Source of the DNA: Flavobacterium jejuense
GTDB lineage: Bacteria; Bacteroidota; Bacteroidia; Flavobacteriales; Flavobacteriaceae
Length of the DNA: 64,000 bases
Direction of reading: 5' to 3'
Assembly (NCBI RefSeq): GCF_006491595.2
Contig: NZ_VEVQ02000003.1
Span: 1 to 64,000 of the forward strand
The translations under genes were made by a program, and so were the position numbers. Shown one piece after another: positions 27,773 to 35,999 of this stretch (its first letter is position 1; the number at the start of each line of letters is the position of its first letter). A model generated the notes under the pieces. That model was not told the DNA's origin and ran no database searches. It worked only from the letters and a program-made list of their open reading frames with translations.

Positions 27773-28302
27773 TTCTTCTTCTTGTTTTTCTTGGATCTCT
27801 TCTCCTTTTTCTTTTTGGGTTTTAAAAGTTCTAGTTTTCCTTTAATTCTTGCTTTAGTCTCATCCAAATAATAATTATACTCATTATTCACAACGGTTAA
27901 CTTCATTTCTTTTAAAAGTTCTTTTACCTCTTTGAATGCTCTCTTAGCTTCAAAAAGTTGGATCTTCTTCATTAAAACATCGGCTTTGTTGATTCCTTTT
28001 ACGGTTAGAGCAAAATCGATTAACTTTTCTGCTTCTTCAAAATCTTCATTGGCTAACAAAGTTTGAATATAGTAAGGATACACTTCGATAGCATTGATGT
28101 TGATTCCTAATGCTTGCTCGAAATAATTTTTTGCTTCTTCATAATTGAATAATTGCTCGGCTTGTATTCTTGCATACAAACATAAAGCTGTAACATTCTT
28201 ATCATCATACGATAAAGCATAATCTAAGGATTCTATGGTTTCTTCCAAACAATATGGATAGTTATCCATGGCTTGAAACAAGTATTTATCTATTGACTTC
28301 AT
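27763..28302 (-). CDS. TPR-like protein with basic tail
   Basis: The 179-aa protein is all-helical, with tetratricopeptide-like repeats between about residues 15 and 150 (ALSYDDKNVTALCLYARIQAEQLFNYEEAKNYFEQAL spans one and a half repeats, quoted here in parts: NVTALCLYARIQ and YEEAKNYFEQAL). The last 25 residues are almost all Lys, which suggests RNA or ribosome contact. It is the last gene of the operon, 18 bp after prfH. A scaffold role in the RNA-repair module is a guess based on this place. Confidence 0.75.
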   Translation of the reverse strand: MKSIDKYLFQAMDNYPYCLEETIESLDYALSYDDKNVTALCLYARIQAEQLFNYEEAKNYFEQALGININAIEVYPYYIQTLLANEDFEEAEKLIDFALTVKGINKADVLMKKIQLFEAKRAFKEVKELLKEMKLTVVNNEYNYYLDETKARIKGKLELLKPKKKKEKRSKKNKKKKGC

Positions 28303-28320
28303 ATGTCTAGTAATTAGTAA

Positions 28321-29046
28321 TTAGTTACTATTTCGTAATTCATTTTTATATTTTAATCGTTCTTTTTTGTAGCTTTTATCTACTTTTTGTTTTTTAAAAT
28401 CAGAACCTTGAAACACTCTTATAGGATTGCCTCTTTCAATTTGCATTTGGTTGTTCCAAGTGTTTTGTTCTTGGTTTTTAAACTGATTCAAATTGTTTGC
28501 TTCAATCTTTTGTTTTAAGCGTTCGGTTGCTAACTTTTTGTTTTGGTGTTGCGAACGGGAATCCATAGCAACGACTGCGATTCCTGTTGGAACGTGAGTC
28601 GCTCTAATTGCCGAACTCACTTTATTCACATGTTGGCCACCAGCTCCTGAACTGCGCATGGCTTGGTATTGGACATCCTTTTCATGAAACTTAGTTTCGT
28701 TTGATTGTTTAATTTCAAAAATTCCGATGAACCAATTTTTACGTTGGTGAAATTTTCGAAACGTACTTTTTCCAATCCATTGAATAGTACCTAACCAAGA
28801 CGTTACAAATTCGTTTGCTTTTTTGCCTTCTATTTGTATAATAGCTGTTTCTACGGTTCCGTTTTCGCTACCTGATTCTCTTTGCAAAACGGTTGCTTTT
28901 AATTGTAACTCGTTTGCTTCTTCCAACACTTTTTTAAGCACTTGAGCTACGACCCAAGTGCATTCTGCTGGTCCTCTTCCTGAGGTTATTTGTATGAGCC
29001 TATACTCCGAAGAGGGAGAAAATGACCCGTTTTTATTATTGTTCAT
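28321..29046 (-). CDS. prfH: Peptide chain release factor H (RF-H)
   Basis: RF-H is a release-factor paralogue that lacks the codon-reading domain. GGQ at residues 136-138 (SSGAGGQHVNKVSSAIRATH, the peptidyl-tRNA hydrolysis motif) is intact. The opening IQITSGRGPAECTWVVAQVL and the C-terminal KKERLKYKNEL tail are as in PrfH. The length of 241 aa compares with about 200 for the E. coli version. PrfH with RtcB-type ligase is a known pairing that rescues ribosomes after damage to 16S rRNA at the decoding site. Here the nucleotidyltransferase-like gene ends 7 bp upstream and rtcB lies upstream of that. Confidence 0.93.
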   Translation of the reverse strand: MNNNKNGSFSPSSEYRLIQITSGRGPAECTWVVAQVLKKVLEEANELQLKATVLQRESGSENGTVETAIIQIEGKKANEFVTSWLGTIQWIGKSTFRKFHQRKNWFIGIFEIKQSNETKFHEKDVQYQAMRSSGAGGQHVNKVSSAIRATHVPTGIAVVAMDSRSQHQNKKLATERLKQKIEANNLNQFKNQEQNTWNNQMQIERGNPIRVFQGSDFKKQKVDKSYKKERLKYKNELRNSN

Positions 29047-29053
29047 AATTTTA

Positions 29054-29599
29054 CTATTTTGGAATTTCTGAGAGTTCTTTTCTTCCTATTGGATTGACTC
29101 CTTTCTCTAAAAACTCTTTTGCTTTTTTTACTGCCCAACATTTATCACTTGAATGTATATTGGAATAAAAACTTAAAAGCATTGCTGGTGAAACGACAGT
29201 AAATCCATTACAGTTTTCTGTTTTTAAATCGGCTTTTTCGAAAAAATCTATGGTTACTCTAAACGGCTTTTCTCCATTTGGTTCCACTGTTTTTTCATAT
29301 CTTCTAAAGTTTTCTTCACTATACAAATGATCGTATCTTGTCCATACTTTTTCAAAGTGATTTTCCAATAAAATTTCCATTACTTTTGAAACGTTATTTG
29401 GATGGACAAAAATGTCGATATCTTTATGATCGTGAGCGTGTTTGTATTCTTTGTGATTGGGTACACTCATGAAGTGCCAAGCCCAACCACCTGAAATAAC
29501 TATGAAATCTTTAAGTAGTTCAAGAATTTTTAATCCTTCGTCTATTCTATTTTGATTCCATAGTTCTCCATATCTATTTTTATTATGTGGTGCTCCCAT
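29054..29599 (-). CDS. Nucleotidyltransferase-fold protein between rtcB and prfH
   Basis: The 181-aa protein has the signature of the polymerase-beta-like nucleotidyltransferase superfamily: GGWAWHF near residue 38 as the glycine-containing first helix, then HDHKDIDIFVHP, the DxDxF-type metal-binding pair, and a third acidic residue likely in RVTIDFFEKADL. It resembles small aminoglycoside or tRNA-type nucleotidyltransferases in fold only. Its stop is 7 bp from prfH, so the two are coupled. In this setting it could modify an RNA end before or after ligation; that is inference. The start is placed at the only Met before the conserved part. Confidence 0.7.
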   Translation of the reverse strand: MGAPHNKNRYGELWNQNRIDEGLKILELLKDFIVISGGWAWHFMSVPNHKEYKHAHDHKDIDIFVHPNNVSKVMEILLENHFEKVWTRYDHLYSEENFRRYEKTVEPNGEKPFRVTIDFFEKADLKTENCNGFTVVSPAMLLSFYSNIHSSDKCWAVKKAKEFLEKGVNPIGRKELSEIPK

Positions 29600-29608
29600 A
29601 TATACATG

Positions 29609-29662
29609 TCGCTCCTCTGGAGCTAGTTTTTAGTTATAAACCTATCGCTCCTCTGGAGCTAG
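29609..29662. repeat. Two copies of an 18-bp hairpin word
   Basis: TCGCTCCTCTGGAGCTAG occurs at 29609-29626 and again at 29645-29662, 36 bp apart. Each copy is a small hairpin (GCTCC, loop TCT, GGAGC). They lie just upstream of the nucleotidyltransferase-like gene start, between it and rtcB. Confidence 0.8.
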
Positions 29663-29715
29663 ATTAATTTACTTTGCTATTTTATTACATGACAAAAATT
29701 CCAATGGTTTCCTAT

Positions 29716-29819
29716 CTAGCCCCGATTGTAGAAAGTAGCTCCCGATTTCATCGGGACTACTTCGTAAAGCGGGAAAATGGTTGGCTGAAAATGCCCAAGC
29801 CATTCGCTCCTAGAAAAAC
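29716..29819. repeat. Interspersed structured repeat, copy A
   Basis: It begins CTAGCCCCGAT, contains a strong hairpin (GTAGCTCCCGAT pairing with ATCGGGACTAC), continues AAGCGGGAAAA and ends CAAGCCATTCGCTCCTA. The same order of conserved ends and a hairpin of different sequence is seen at 57777-57885. It lies between rtcB and the nucleotidyltransferase-like gene. Confidence 0.55.
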
Positions 29820-29833
29820 AATTCTCCTTTTTA

Positions 29834-31225
29834 TTATCTATCCATTCGCACTATTTTTGGAGTAAACGTACCTAAAACCTCTACTAATTCGGTTTGCAAA
29901 GCCATTACTTTATTGATGTCTTTGTAAGCCATAGGTGCTTCATCGATGCCTCCTCCTATCAACGTTACTTCATTATCTGCCAAGACTTTTTTAATCTGAC
30001 TTTGCGTGAAACTAGTCTTACACTTGGCTCTCGAAAACAAACGTCCAGCACCATGAGAAGCGGAATTGAGACTTTCTTCGTTGCCTTTTCCCATCACGAT
30101 AAATCCTGGAGCCGTCATAGAACCTGGAATGATTCCCAAAACACCTTTTTGTGCTGGTGTCGCTCCTTTTCTATGCACAATACATTCTTTGCCGTCCACT
30201 TGTTCTTTCCAAGCAAAATTGTGGTGATTTTCTATAGTAACCACTACTCTTTTCCCTAATGCTTTAGCAATTCTGCGGTGAATGTCATCGTGACAAGCCT
30301 TTGCGTAATCTCCTGCTAAGTTCATTGCCAACCAGTATTCTTGTCCGTCATGAGTGTTCAAGTCGAGCCATGCTAGATGTTGGACATTCTTAGGCAACGG
30401 ACATTGTTTGGTTGCCAAATACGTGTAATGTTTCGCAATATTAGCCCCTAAACCTCTTGAACCACTGTGTGATAACACTGCTAAATATTCTTTTGGTTCT
30501 AGTTTCCATTCTGGTAACGGGTTATCTAATTTTACGATACCAAATTCCACAAAGTGATTCCCTCCTCCTGACGAACCTAATTGTTTGTAGGCTTTGTCTT
30601 TTAGTCTTTTCAACAAAGGAATGTCATCAAACTCGTTGCGATAAAAGACCTCGTGATCGGCTTTTATTTTGTGCGTTTCGGTCATACCAAATTTAGTATT
30701 GTCTTTTAAAATCGCTTGCAACTGATGGTCCTTTCCTTTTAAAAAAGAAGCTGGTAAATCGAAAATGGACAAGCTCATTCTACAGCCGATATCTACTCCA
30801 ACTCCGTAAGGAATCACTGCATTTTCAGTGGCTAAAACTCCTCCAATTGGCAAACCGTAACCCGAATGTGCGTCAGGCATTAAAGCTCCTTTGACTGCGA
30901 CTGGTAGTTTTAAAGAATCATACAATTGAAACTTGGCTTGTTCGTCGATTTCGTTTTCTCCAAAAATTGAAAAGGGTGCTCTTGTGTTTCGTAATTGGTT
31001 GAATTTCACTTGAACTGGATTGACTAATCCTTCTGCTACTTTTCCCCAAGTACCGTGCATTTTAAAATTTTCTGGATGCAACAAAACTTCTTTGGCTTCG
31101 TTTAAAATGCTTTCCTTTTTTTCTCTTTTTCTATATCTATTAATTTGCCCTAAAGCAATATTGATTGAATTGTTCTTTGGGAAACCCAATTTGATTAGGT
31201 CTTTCCCAGATAATTTATTTCCCAT
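29834..31225 (-). CDS. rtcB: RNA-splicing ligase RtcB
   Basis: RtcB joins RNA 2',3'-cyclic phosphate (or 3'-phosphate) ends to 5'-hydroxyl ends with GTP and Mn2+. The landmarks are present: GVDIGCRMS with the metal-binding Cys, GSSGGGNHFVEFG, GGDYAKACHDDI-type helix, HRKGATPA, and LNSASHGAGRLFSR with the His that takes GMP. The 463-aa length is somewhat above the E. coli 408. Downstream on the same strand, after 234 bp filled with repeats, come the nucleotidyltransferase-like gene and prfH. This setting suggests the stress-rescue type of RtcB rather than tRNA splicing. Confidence 0.94.
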   Translation of the reverse strand: MGNKLSGKDLIKLGFPKNNSINIALGQINRYRKREKKESILNEAKEVLLHPENFKMHGTWGKVAEGLVNPVQVKFNQLRNTRAPFSIFGENEIDEQAKFQLYDSLKLPVAVKGALMPDAHSGYGLPIGGVLATENAVIPYGVGVDIGCRMSLSIFDLPASFLKGKDHQLQAILKDNTKFGMTETHKIKADHEVFYRNEFDDIPLLKRLKDKAYKQLGSSGGGNHFVEFGIVKLDNPLPEWKLEPKEYLAVLSHSGSRGLGANIAKHYTYLATKQCPLPKNVQHLAWLDLNTHDGQEYWLAMNLAGDYAKACHDDIHRRIAKALGKRVVVTIENHHNFAWKEQVDGKECIVHRKGATPAQKGVLGIIPGSMTAPGFIVMGKGNEESLNSASHGAGRLFSRAKCKTSFTQSQIKKVLADNEVTLIGGGIDEAPMAYKDINKVMALQTELVEVLGTFTPKIVRMDR

Positions 31226-31357
31226 GAAATTTTTAATTATTGTATAACTGTTCCTTTTTCAAAATGAAATACATCACAATGAATTAGGTAAAATCAGCAT
31301 CCTCTTAAAAAGACGATGTAAAAGTTCGTGTATCGGGAATTTCTGAAGGGTCTAGAA

Positions 31358-31395
31358 TTAAAAAAGCCCGAATCTAATTAGCTTCGGGCTTTTTC
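31358..31395. terminator. Bidirectional intrinsic terminator
   Basis: AAAAAGCCCGAA pairs with TTCGGGCTTTTT, with further A residues before and T residues after. No annotated gene ends near it, apart from the tiny minus-strand frame at 31417-31500. Confidence 0.85.
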
Positions 31396-31416
31396 ATATA
31401 TTCTTAACTGAATTTT

Positions 31417-31500
31417 CTATGAATGAAATAAGCCACGAAGAAAAGCATAACCAGTATCAACTGATGTGTTGCTTTGGAAGTATGAATTGTATAATGTCAT
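31417..31500 (-). CDS. Possible 27-aa small protein or leader peptide
   Basis: An ATG on the minus strand opens a 27-codon frame (start MTLYNSYFQ, end FLRGLFHS) that stops 21 bp before a strong terminator. No other gene can account for that terminator. The peptide has aromatic and basic residues but no clear membrane segment. It may be a real small gene, or part of a small RNA with its own terminator. I know no family for it. Confidence 0.35.
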   Translation of the reverse strand: MTLYNSYFQSNTSVDTGYAFLRGLFHS

Positions 31501-31678
31501 TTTTTCTTCGTTTTTAAAATTGTTATTTTTTCTGAGCACAAATTTTTGTAATTATTTTTTACATTTCCAAATTTATTTTCAAAAAAATATTTTTTAATAG
31601 TATAAAACTATATTAAGTGAATGTTAAAGCGTTTACTCACTTGTTTTAATTTCTCTATTTTTACAAAAAATTTAACCT

Positions 31679-33268
31679 ATGCCAACCGACTGTATCAGCT
31701 ATCAAAATTCAGGATATTTTTCTAACTTAATGATTGATTATTTAAACGAAAAAGAGGAACTGAAACAACTGTACAATCGTTTTCCAAAGTTGGAGAATTT
31801 CAAAGCACAACTCACTGAAAAACAAGGTAATTTTCCTATTGAAAATAGAAAAATTTTAGTTACTACCTTAGAAAAACAATACGAGAATTTTGAGGTTTCT
31901 GAAACTACTTTAAACCACATTAAACTTTTAAATAACACAAACACTTTTACAATCACAACTGGTCACCAATTGAATTTATTTACGGGTCCGTTGTACTTTT
32001 TGTATAAGATTATTTCTACTATAAATTTGTGTAAAGCATTACAAAAAAAATATCCAGAAAATAACTTTGTACCTATTTATTGGATGGCTACTGAAGACCA
32101 TGATTTTGAAGAAATCAATTATTTTAACTTAAATGGGAAGAAAATCCAATGGAAAAAAGACAGTTTTGGCCCTGTGGGACGATTGTCAACGGAAGGTTTA
32201 GAAGTTGTTTTTGAGGAATTTTCGAAAGCCATTGGAATTAGTGATAATGCTAACCATTTAAAAGAGTTGTTCCAAAAAGCCTATTTAGAGCATTCGAATT
32301 TGGCAGCTGCTACTCGTTATTTGGCAAACGAATTGTTTAAAAATGAAGGTTTGGTTATTGTAGATGGTGATGATAAAAGTTTGAAGCAACTATTTATTCC
32401 TTATGTAAAGGAAGAATTATTGCATCAAACGTCTAGTGAGGAAGTTTTAAAAACGAATGCACATTTAGCCGATTATAAAATTCAGGTCAATCCTAGAGAA
32501 ATTAACTTGTTTTATATTGAAGATGATTTAAGAGAAAGAATCGTCTTTGAAAACAATCAATACAGTGTTTTGAATACCAAAATGACTTTTTCGGAAACAG
32601 AAATTCTTGCCGAATTAGAAAATCATCCAGAAAAGTTTAGTCCGAATGTGATTTTGAGACCTTTGTATCAAGAAGTGATTTTACCTAATTTATGTTATAT
32701 TGGTGGTGGTGGTGAGTTGGCTTATTGGTTGGAACTCAAATCCAATTTTGAAACGAATAAGGTTACTTTCCCGATGCTTTTACTGCGTAATTCTGTTTTA
32801 TTGGCCACAGAAAAACAAGCTCAAAAAGCAGATAAATTAGAGTTAAGTTGGGCTGATTTATTTAGTACTCAACATGATTTGGTAACCAATAAAACAAAAG
32901 CCTTATCTCAATTTACAATTGATTTTTCAGAGCAAAAATCCCATTTACGAGAACAATTTGTTGGTCTACGAGCAATGGCAAAGCAAACCGATAAATCCTT
33001 TATAGGAGCTGTAGAAGCACAAGAGAAAAAGCAATTAAAAGGTTTAGAAAACCTAGAAAAACGTTTATTAAAAGCTGAAAAAAGAGTTTTAGCAGAAAAA
33101 CTAGAACGAATGACCGCTTTGCAAAATGAGTTGTTCCCTGGGAAAAGTTTACAAGAACGAAAAATTAATTTTGCTGTGTTTTATGCAGAATTTGGACCAA
33201 CATTAATTGAGAAACTTTTGAAAGAGTTGAAACCTCTGGAACAGGAGTTTAGTGTGGTGGTTTTGTGA
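31679..33268 (+). CDS. bshC: Bacillithiol biosynthesis cysteine-adding enzyme BshC
   Basis: BshC joins cysteine to glucosaminyl-malate in the last step of bacillithiol synthesis, the main low-molecular-weight thiol of Flavobacteria. The family hallmarks are TTGHQLNLFTGPLYFLYKI near residue 95, VPIYWMATEDHDFEEINYF near 138 and ELAYWLELKSNF near 350. A long coiled-coil stretch around 440-495 (KGLENLEKRLLKAEKRVL) is typical. The 529-aa length is normal. The gene is alone; bshA and bshB are not in the window. The start is an ATG shortly after a TATTTTTAC promoter box. Confidence 0.95.
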   Translation: MPTDCISYQNSGYFSNLMIDYLNEKEELKQLYNRFPKLENFKAQLTEKQGNFPIENRKILVTTLEKQYENFEVSETTLNHIKLLNNTNTFTITTGHQLNLFTGPLYFLYKIISTINLCKALQKKYPENNFVPIYWMATEDHDFEEINYFNLNGKKIQWKKDSFGPVGRLSTEGLEVVFEEFSKAIGISDNANHLKELFQKAYLEHSNLAAATRYLANELFKNEGLVIVDGDDKSLKQLFIPYVKEELLHQTSSEEVLKTNAHLADYKIQVNPREINLFYIEDDLRERIVFENNQYSVLNTKMTFSETEILAELENHPEKFSPNVILRPLYQEVILPNLCYIGGGGELAYWLELKSNFETNKVTFPMLLLRNSVLLATEKQAQKADKLELSWADLFSTQHDLVTNKTKALSQFTIDFSEQKSHLREQFVGLRAMAKQTDKSFIGAVEAQEKKQLKGLENLEKRLLKAEKRVLAEKLERMTALQNELFPGKSLQERKINFAVFYAEFGPTLIEKLLKELKPLEQEFSVVVL

Positions 33269-33398
33269 TTTTTTATATTTTAGCTGAATATAATTTGGTC
33301 ACATAATAGTAAAATACTAACCAAAAAAGGTTAGATTATTTTAGAATTAATGACTTAAATAAAAAAAGCAAACAGTAATAATCAGAAAATTGAAATTA

Positions 33399-34022
33399 AT
33401 GAACCAATATATTTCGGATACAGAATTTGCCACCAAAGCATTAATTGAAATAATATATAGAGAAGAAATCCAACAAAATGAGCTATTTTTAAAGTATCGA
33501 TCTTTGGAAAAAATCTTTGAAGATTTATTTCTAAAATTCACAATCGGAAATGAAAAAGATGATATTTATGGTTCTCAAATGAAACAGAAACTATTAAAAG
33601 TTGCTGAATTTAGTCGAGATAACAATTTAAATGACAAAAAAAATGAATTAACAAACATTGAAAATTCAATTATTGCAAAAAAGCAATCAATAAATTCTCT
33701 ATCAATGAGTCTACTACAAATTGCAAAACAAGGTATTTCTGCATCATATGGAAATCTAAACGATTGTCCAAGCGGTAGGACATTAGGAACAGAAACATTA
33801 AAAAATATTATTTGGCAAGCTAGAAATCAATCTCTTCATTGTGAAGAAGGTAGTCCACATAATGCTGTAAAAAATTGTTTTCAAAATTTGCAAAATGATT
33901 TTGGTGAAAAATTTAATTTGTCGAATGACTATAAAGATAATAAAGCAAAAAATATTATTGATTTATTATGTTGGAATAAATATGAAAACTATAAAAGAGA
34001 TCTAATATACCTAATTGGTTAA
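33399..34022 (+). CDS. Second HEPN-type protein, abortive-infection-like
   Basis: I do not know the exact family. The protein (207 aa from the ATG at 33399; a TTG 9 bp upstream is possible) is helical and soluble. At residues 142-147 it has ARNQSLH, an Arg-Asn-x3-His that fits the HEPN RNase motif, placed in a stretch ending TLKNIIWQARNQSLHCEEG, close to the pattern of HEPN proteins annotated near defence genes. An RNase or RNA-binding role follows from the motif only. It stands between bshC and an unknown secreted protein, with no partner nucleotidyltransferase adjacent. The AT content is high even for this window. Confidence 0.65.
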   Translation: MNQYISDTEFATKALIEIIYREEIQQNELFLKYRSLEKIFEDLFLKFTIGNEKDDIYGSQMKQKLLKVAEFSRDNNLNDKKNELTNIENSIIAKKQSINSLSMSLLQIAKQGISASYGNLNDCPSGRTLGTETLKNIIWQARNQSLHCEEGSPHNAVKNCFQNLQNDFGEKFNLSNDYKDNKAKNIIDLLCWNKYENYKRDLIYLIG

Positions 34023-34126
34023 ATTACTGCTACTAACAAATATTTTATTTATTAAGAAATTTCTGATTTTTATAGTAGTTTAGTTGAAAATCCTTTTTCT
34101 AATATTAATCAAATAAAAAAACAAAA

Positions 34127-35122
34127 TTGTCAAATAAAATCACCCTTATTTTAGTCTTTTTATGTACTCAATTTATTTGTTCTCAAACAATAAGACCAGA
34201 AATTCAAAAATTAGTTGATGAAATTCAAAAAGAGAATATAATTACTTCAGAGTTTATTAATTATGAAGGTAGTAAATCTTTACAATTTGATCGTTGTTTT
34301 TTATTTGATTCTTTAGTTTCAAAAAAAGAGACTTTAGAATTAATTAAGCACAAATCATCAATAATTCGAAGCATTAGTTTTAAAAAATTATGCCAAATAG
34401 ATTCTGAATTAGCGAAAAAATTTCTACAAAATAATCTTTATGATTATGAAACAATTAGAATTAAACAAGGATGTATTGTATCTTATATAAAAGTTAGTGA
34501 TGATTTTATAAAGTCTTTTCTTTATTATTCTCCAAAAGAAAATTATGAAAGTAATAAAGAATTTTTTGAAAAATTAAAGACTCAAATATTACTAGATTCA
34601 AATTGTCACTTAGATTATAAGTCTTCATTAATAAGACATTTAGAGATAAATGAGAATAATTATGAATTAATTAGAAGACTAGCTATCGAAGGCAAAGAAC
34701 CAGATGCAATAATTTTAATTGCTAAATACAAAAAACAAGAAGATAAATCTATCATAATTAATTGTTTTGGAGAAGAAGATATTGAATCGTATGCAATCCA
34801 TGCAGTAAAATATTTTCCTGACAAAGATTTTTTTCCTTACTTAATAAAAGTATTTAAAAATGAATGGAAAGAACGATATTATTCATATCCAAAATGGAGA
34901 AATTTATATCAATCTTTAGCACAATATCCTGATGAAATTGAAACCCTAAACATATTTAATAAAACTATATCAGCTAGAAATAAATTTAGGAAAAGGACAT
35001 TAGGTAAATACCTTTGGATTGCTACTACAAAATATCCAAATCCAAAATTTGAAATTTATAAATCTCAGATTAAAATTGAAGAAGATAAATATTTACTTCA
35101 AAGAGAAATGGAAATTGATTAA
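34127..35122 (+). CDS. Secreted helical-repeat-like protein, unknown function
   Basis: The frame begins with TTG; a signal peptide follows directly (LILVFLCTQFICSQ), which supports this start. The 331-aa protein is helical, with a spaced pattern resembling HEAT-type repeats (SIIRSISFKKLCQIDSELAKKF, quoted from residue about 80). I cannot assign a function. It is very rich in Lys, Ile, Glu and Asn. It ends about 20 bp before the sulfurtransferase gene on the same strand. Confidence 0.65.
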   Translation: MSNKITLILVFLCTQFICSQTIRPEIQKLVDEIQKENIITSEFINYEGSKSLQFDRCFLFDSLVSKKETLELIKHKSSIIRSISFKKLCQIDSELAKKFLQNNLYDYETIRIKQGCIVSYIKVSDDFIKSFLYYSPKENYESNKEFFEKLKTQILLDSNCHLDYKSSLIRHLEINENNYELIRRLAIEGKEPDAIILIAKYKKQEDKSIIINCFGEEDIESYAIHAVKYFPDKDFFPYLIKVFKNEWKERYYSYPKWRNLYQSLAQYPDEIETLNIFNKTISARNKFRKRTLGKYLWIATTKYPNPKFEIYKSQIKIEEDKYLLQREMEID

Positions 35123-35142
35123 ACTTTATTATATTGTTTTTT

Positions 35143-35994
35143 ATGAAACAACAACTCTCACCTCTACTAACCGCAACCCAACTTTTAACTTTACACCAAA
35201 CCTCATCTATCATCTTAATAGATGCCAGCAATGGTAAAAATGCGTATGACAATTATTTAGCAAATCATCTTCAAGGGGCTTTGTTTGTCGATTTGAATAC
35301 GCAATTGGCAGACATAAAAGAAGACGTGGCTTTTGGTGGTCGTCATCCTTTGCCTACTCTAGAACAATTTTCAAAAGTACTTTCTGATTTAGGCATTTCT
35401 CCTCAAAGTCATGTGGTGGTTTATGATGATAAAAATGGAGCAAATGCTTCGGCTCGTTTTTGGTGGATGCTGAAAGCAGTTGGTTATGAAAAAGTACAAG
35501 TTTTAAATGGTGGAAAAAGTACTGCTGAAGCTGTTGGCTTTCCATTGGCACAAGGAATTGAAAAAGTGGAAAAAGTGGAACTTTATCCCATTACGAATTG
35601 GCAATTACCACAAGTTACTATAGATGAAGTAGAAAAAGCGACCACAAATACTGATGCAATTATAATTGATGTTCGAGAAACGGCTCGTTATAAAGGTCAT
35701 GTAGAGCCTTTGGATTTAATTGCAGGTCATATTCCAAATACTGTGAATGTTCCTTTTTCGATTAATTTAGATGAAAACGGTTTGTTTTTGTCTCCTTCCC
35801 TATTAAAAGAAAAATACGAAACGGTTTTTCAAAATATTCCTGTTGAAAATCGGATTGTGCATTGCGGTTCTGGTGTTACGGCTTGTCATACCCTTTTAGC
35901 GATTGCTAGTGCTGGTTTGGAAATTCCAAAATTGTATGTCGGTTCGTGGAGTGAATGGTCGAGAAATGGGAAGGAAATTGTGACGGAGGAATAG
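35143..35994 (+). CDS. sseA: Two-domain rhodanese sulfurtransferase
   Basis: This 283-aa protein has the tandem rhodanese fold of thiosulfate/3-mercaptopyruvate sulfurtransferases. The first domain is non-catalytic (GGRHPLPTLEQFSKVLSDLG; VVVYDDKNGANASARFWWML). The second carries the active Cys241 in CGSGVTACH, the loop typical of 3-mercaptopyruvate sulfurtransferase. DVRETARYKGHVEPLDLIAGHIP is the usual entry of that domain. I chose the ATG at 35143 over a TTG 9 bp upstream. It moves a sulfur atom to cyanide or thiol acceptors in the cytoplasm. The next gene starts 5 bp after its stop. Confidence 0.92.
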   Translation: MKQQLSPLLTATQLLTLHQTSSIILIDASNGKNAYDNYLANHLQGALFVDLNTQLADIKEDVAFGGRHPLPTLEQFSKVLSDLGISPQSHVVVYDDKNGANASARFWWMLKAVGYEKVQVLNGGKSTAEAVGFPLAQGIEKVEKVELYPITNWQLPQVTIDEVEKATTNTDAIIIDVRETARYKGHVEPLDLIAGHIPNTVNVPFSINLDENGLFLSPSLLKEKYETVFQNIPVENRIVHCGSGVTACHTLLAIASAGLEIPKLYVGSWSEWSRNGKEIVTEE

Positions 35995-35999
35995 GTTTT

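Larger units (their letters stand above)
31226..31678. other. 453-bp stretch with terminator and tiny open frame
   Basis: It contains the rtcB promoter side, an intrinsic terminator at 31358-31395, a possible 27-aa gene at 31417-31500 and the bshC promoter with a TATTTTTAC box around 31657. No gene of normal size is present. Confidence 0.55.

Noticed and set aside
29600..29833. Insertion sequence remnant between rtcB and the nucleotidyltransferase gene
   Set aside because: No transposase fragment or terminal inverted repeats; the content is explained by two short repeat families.
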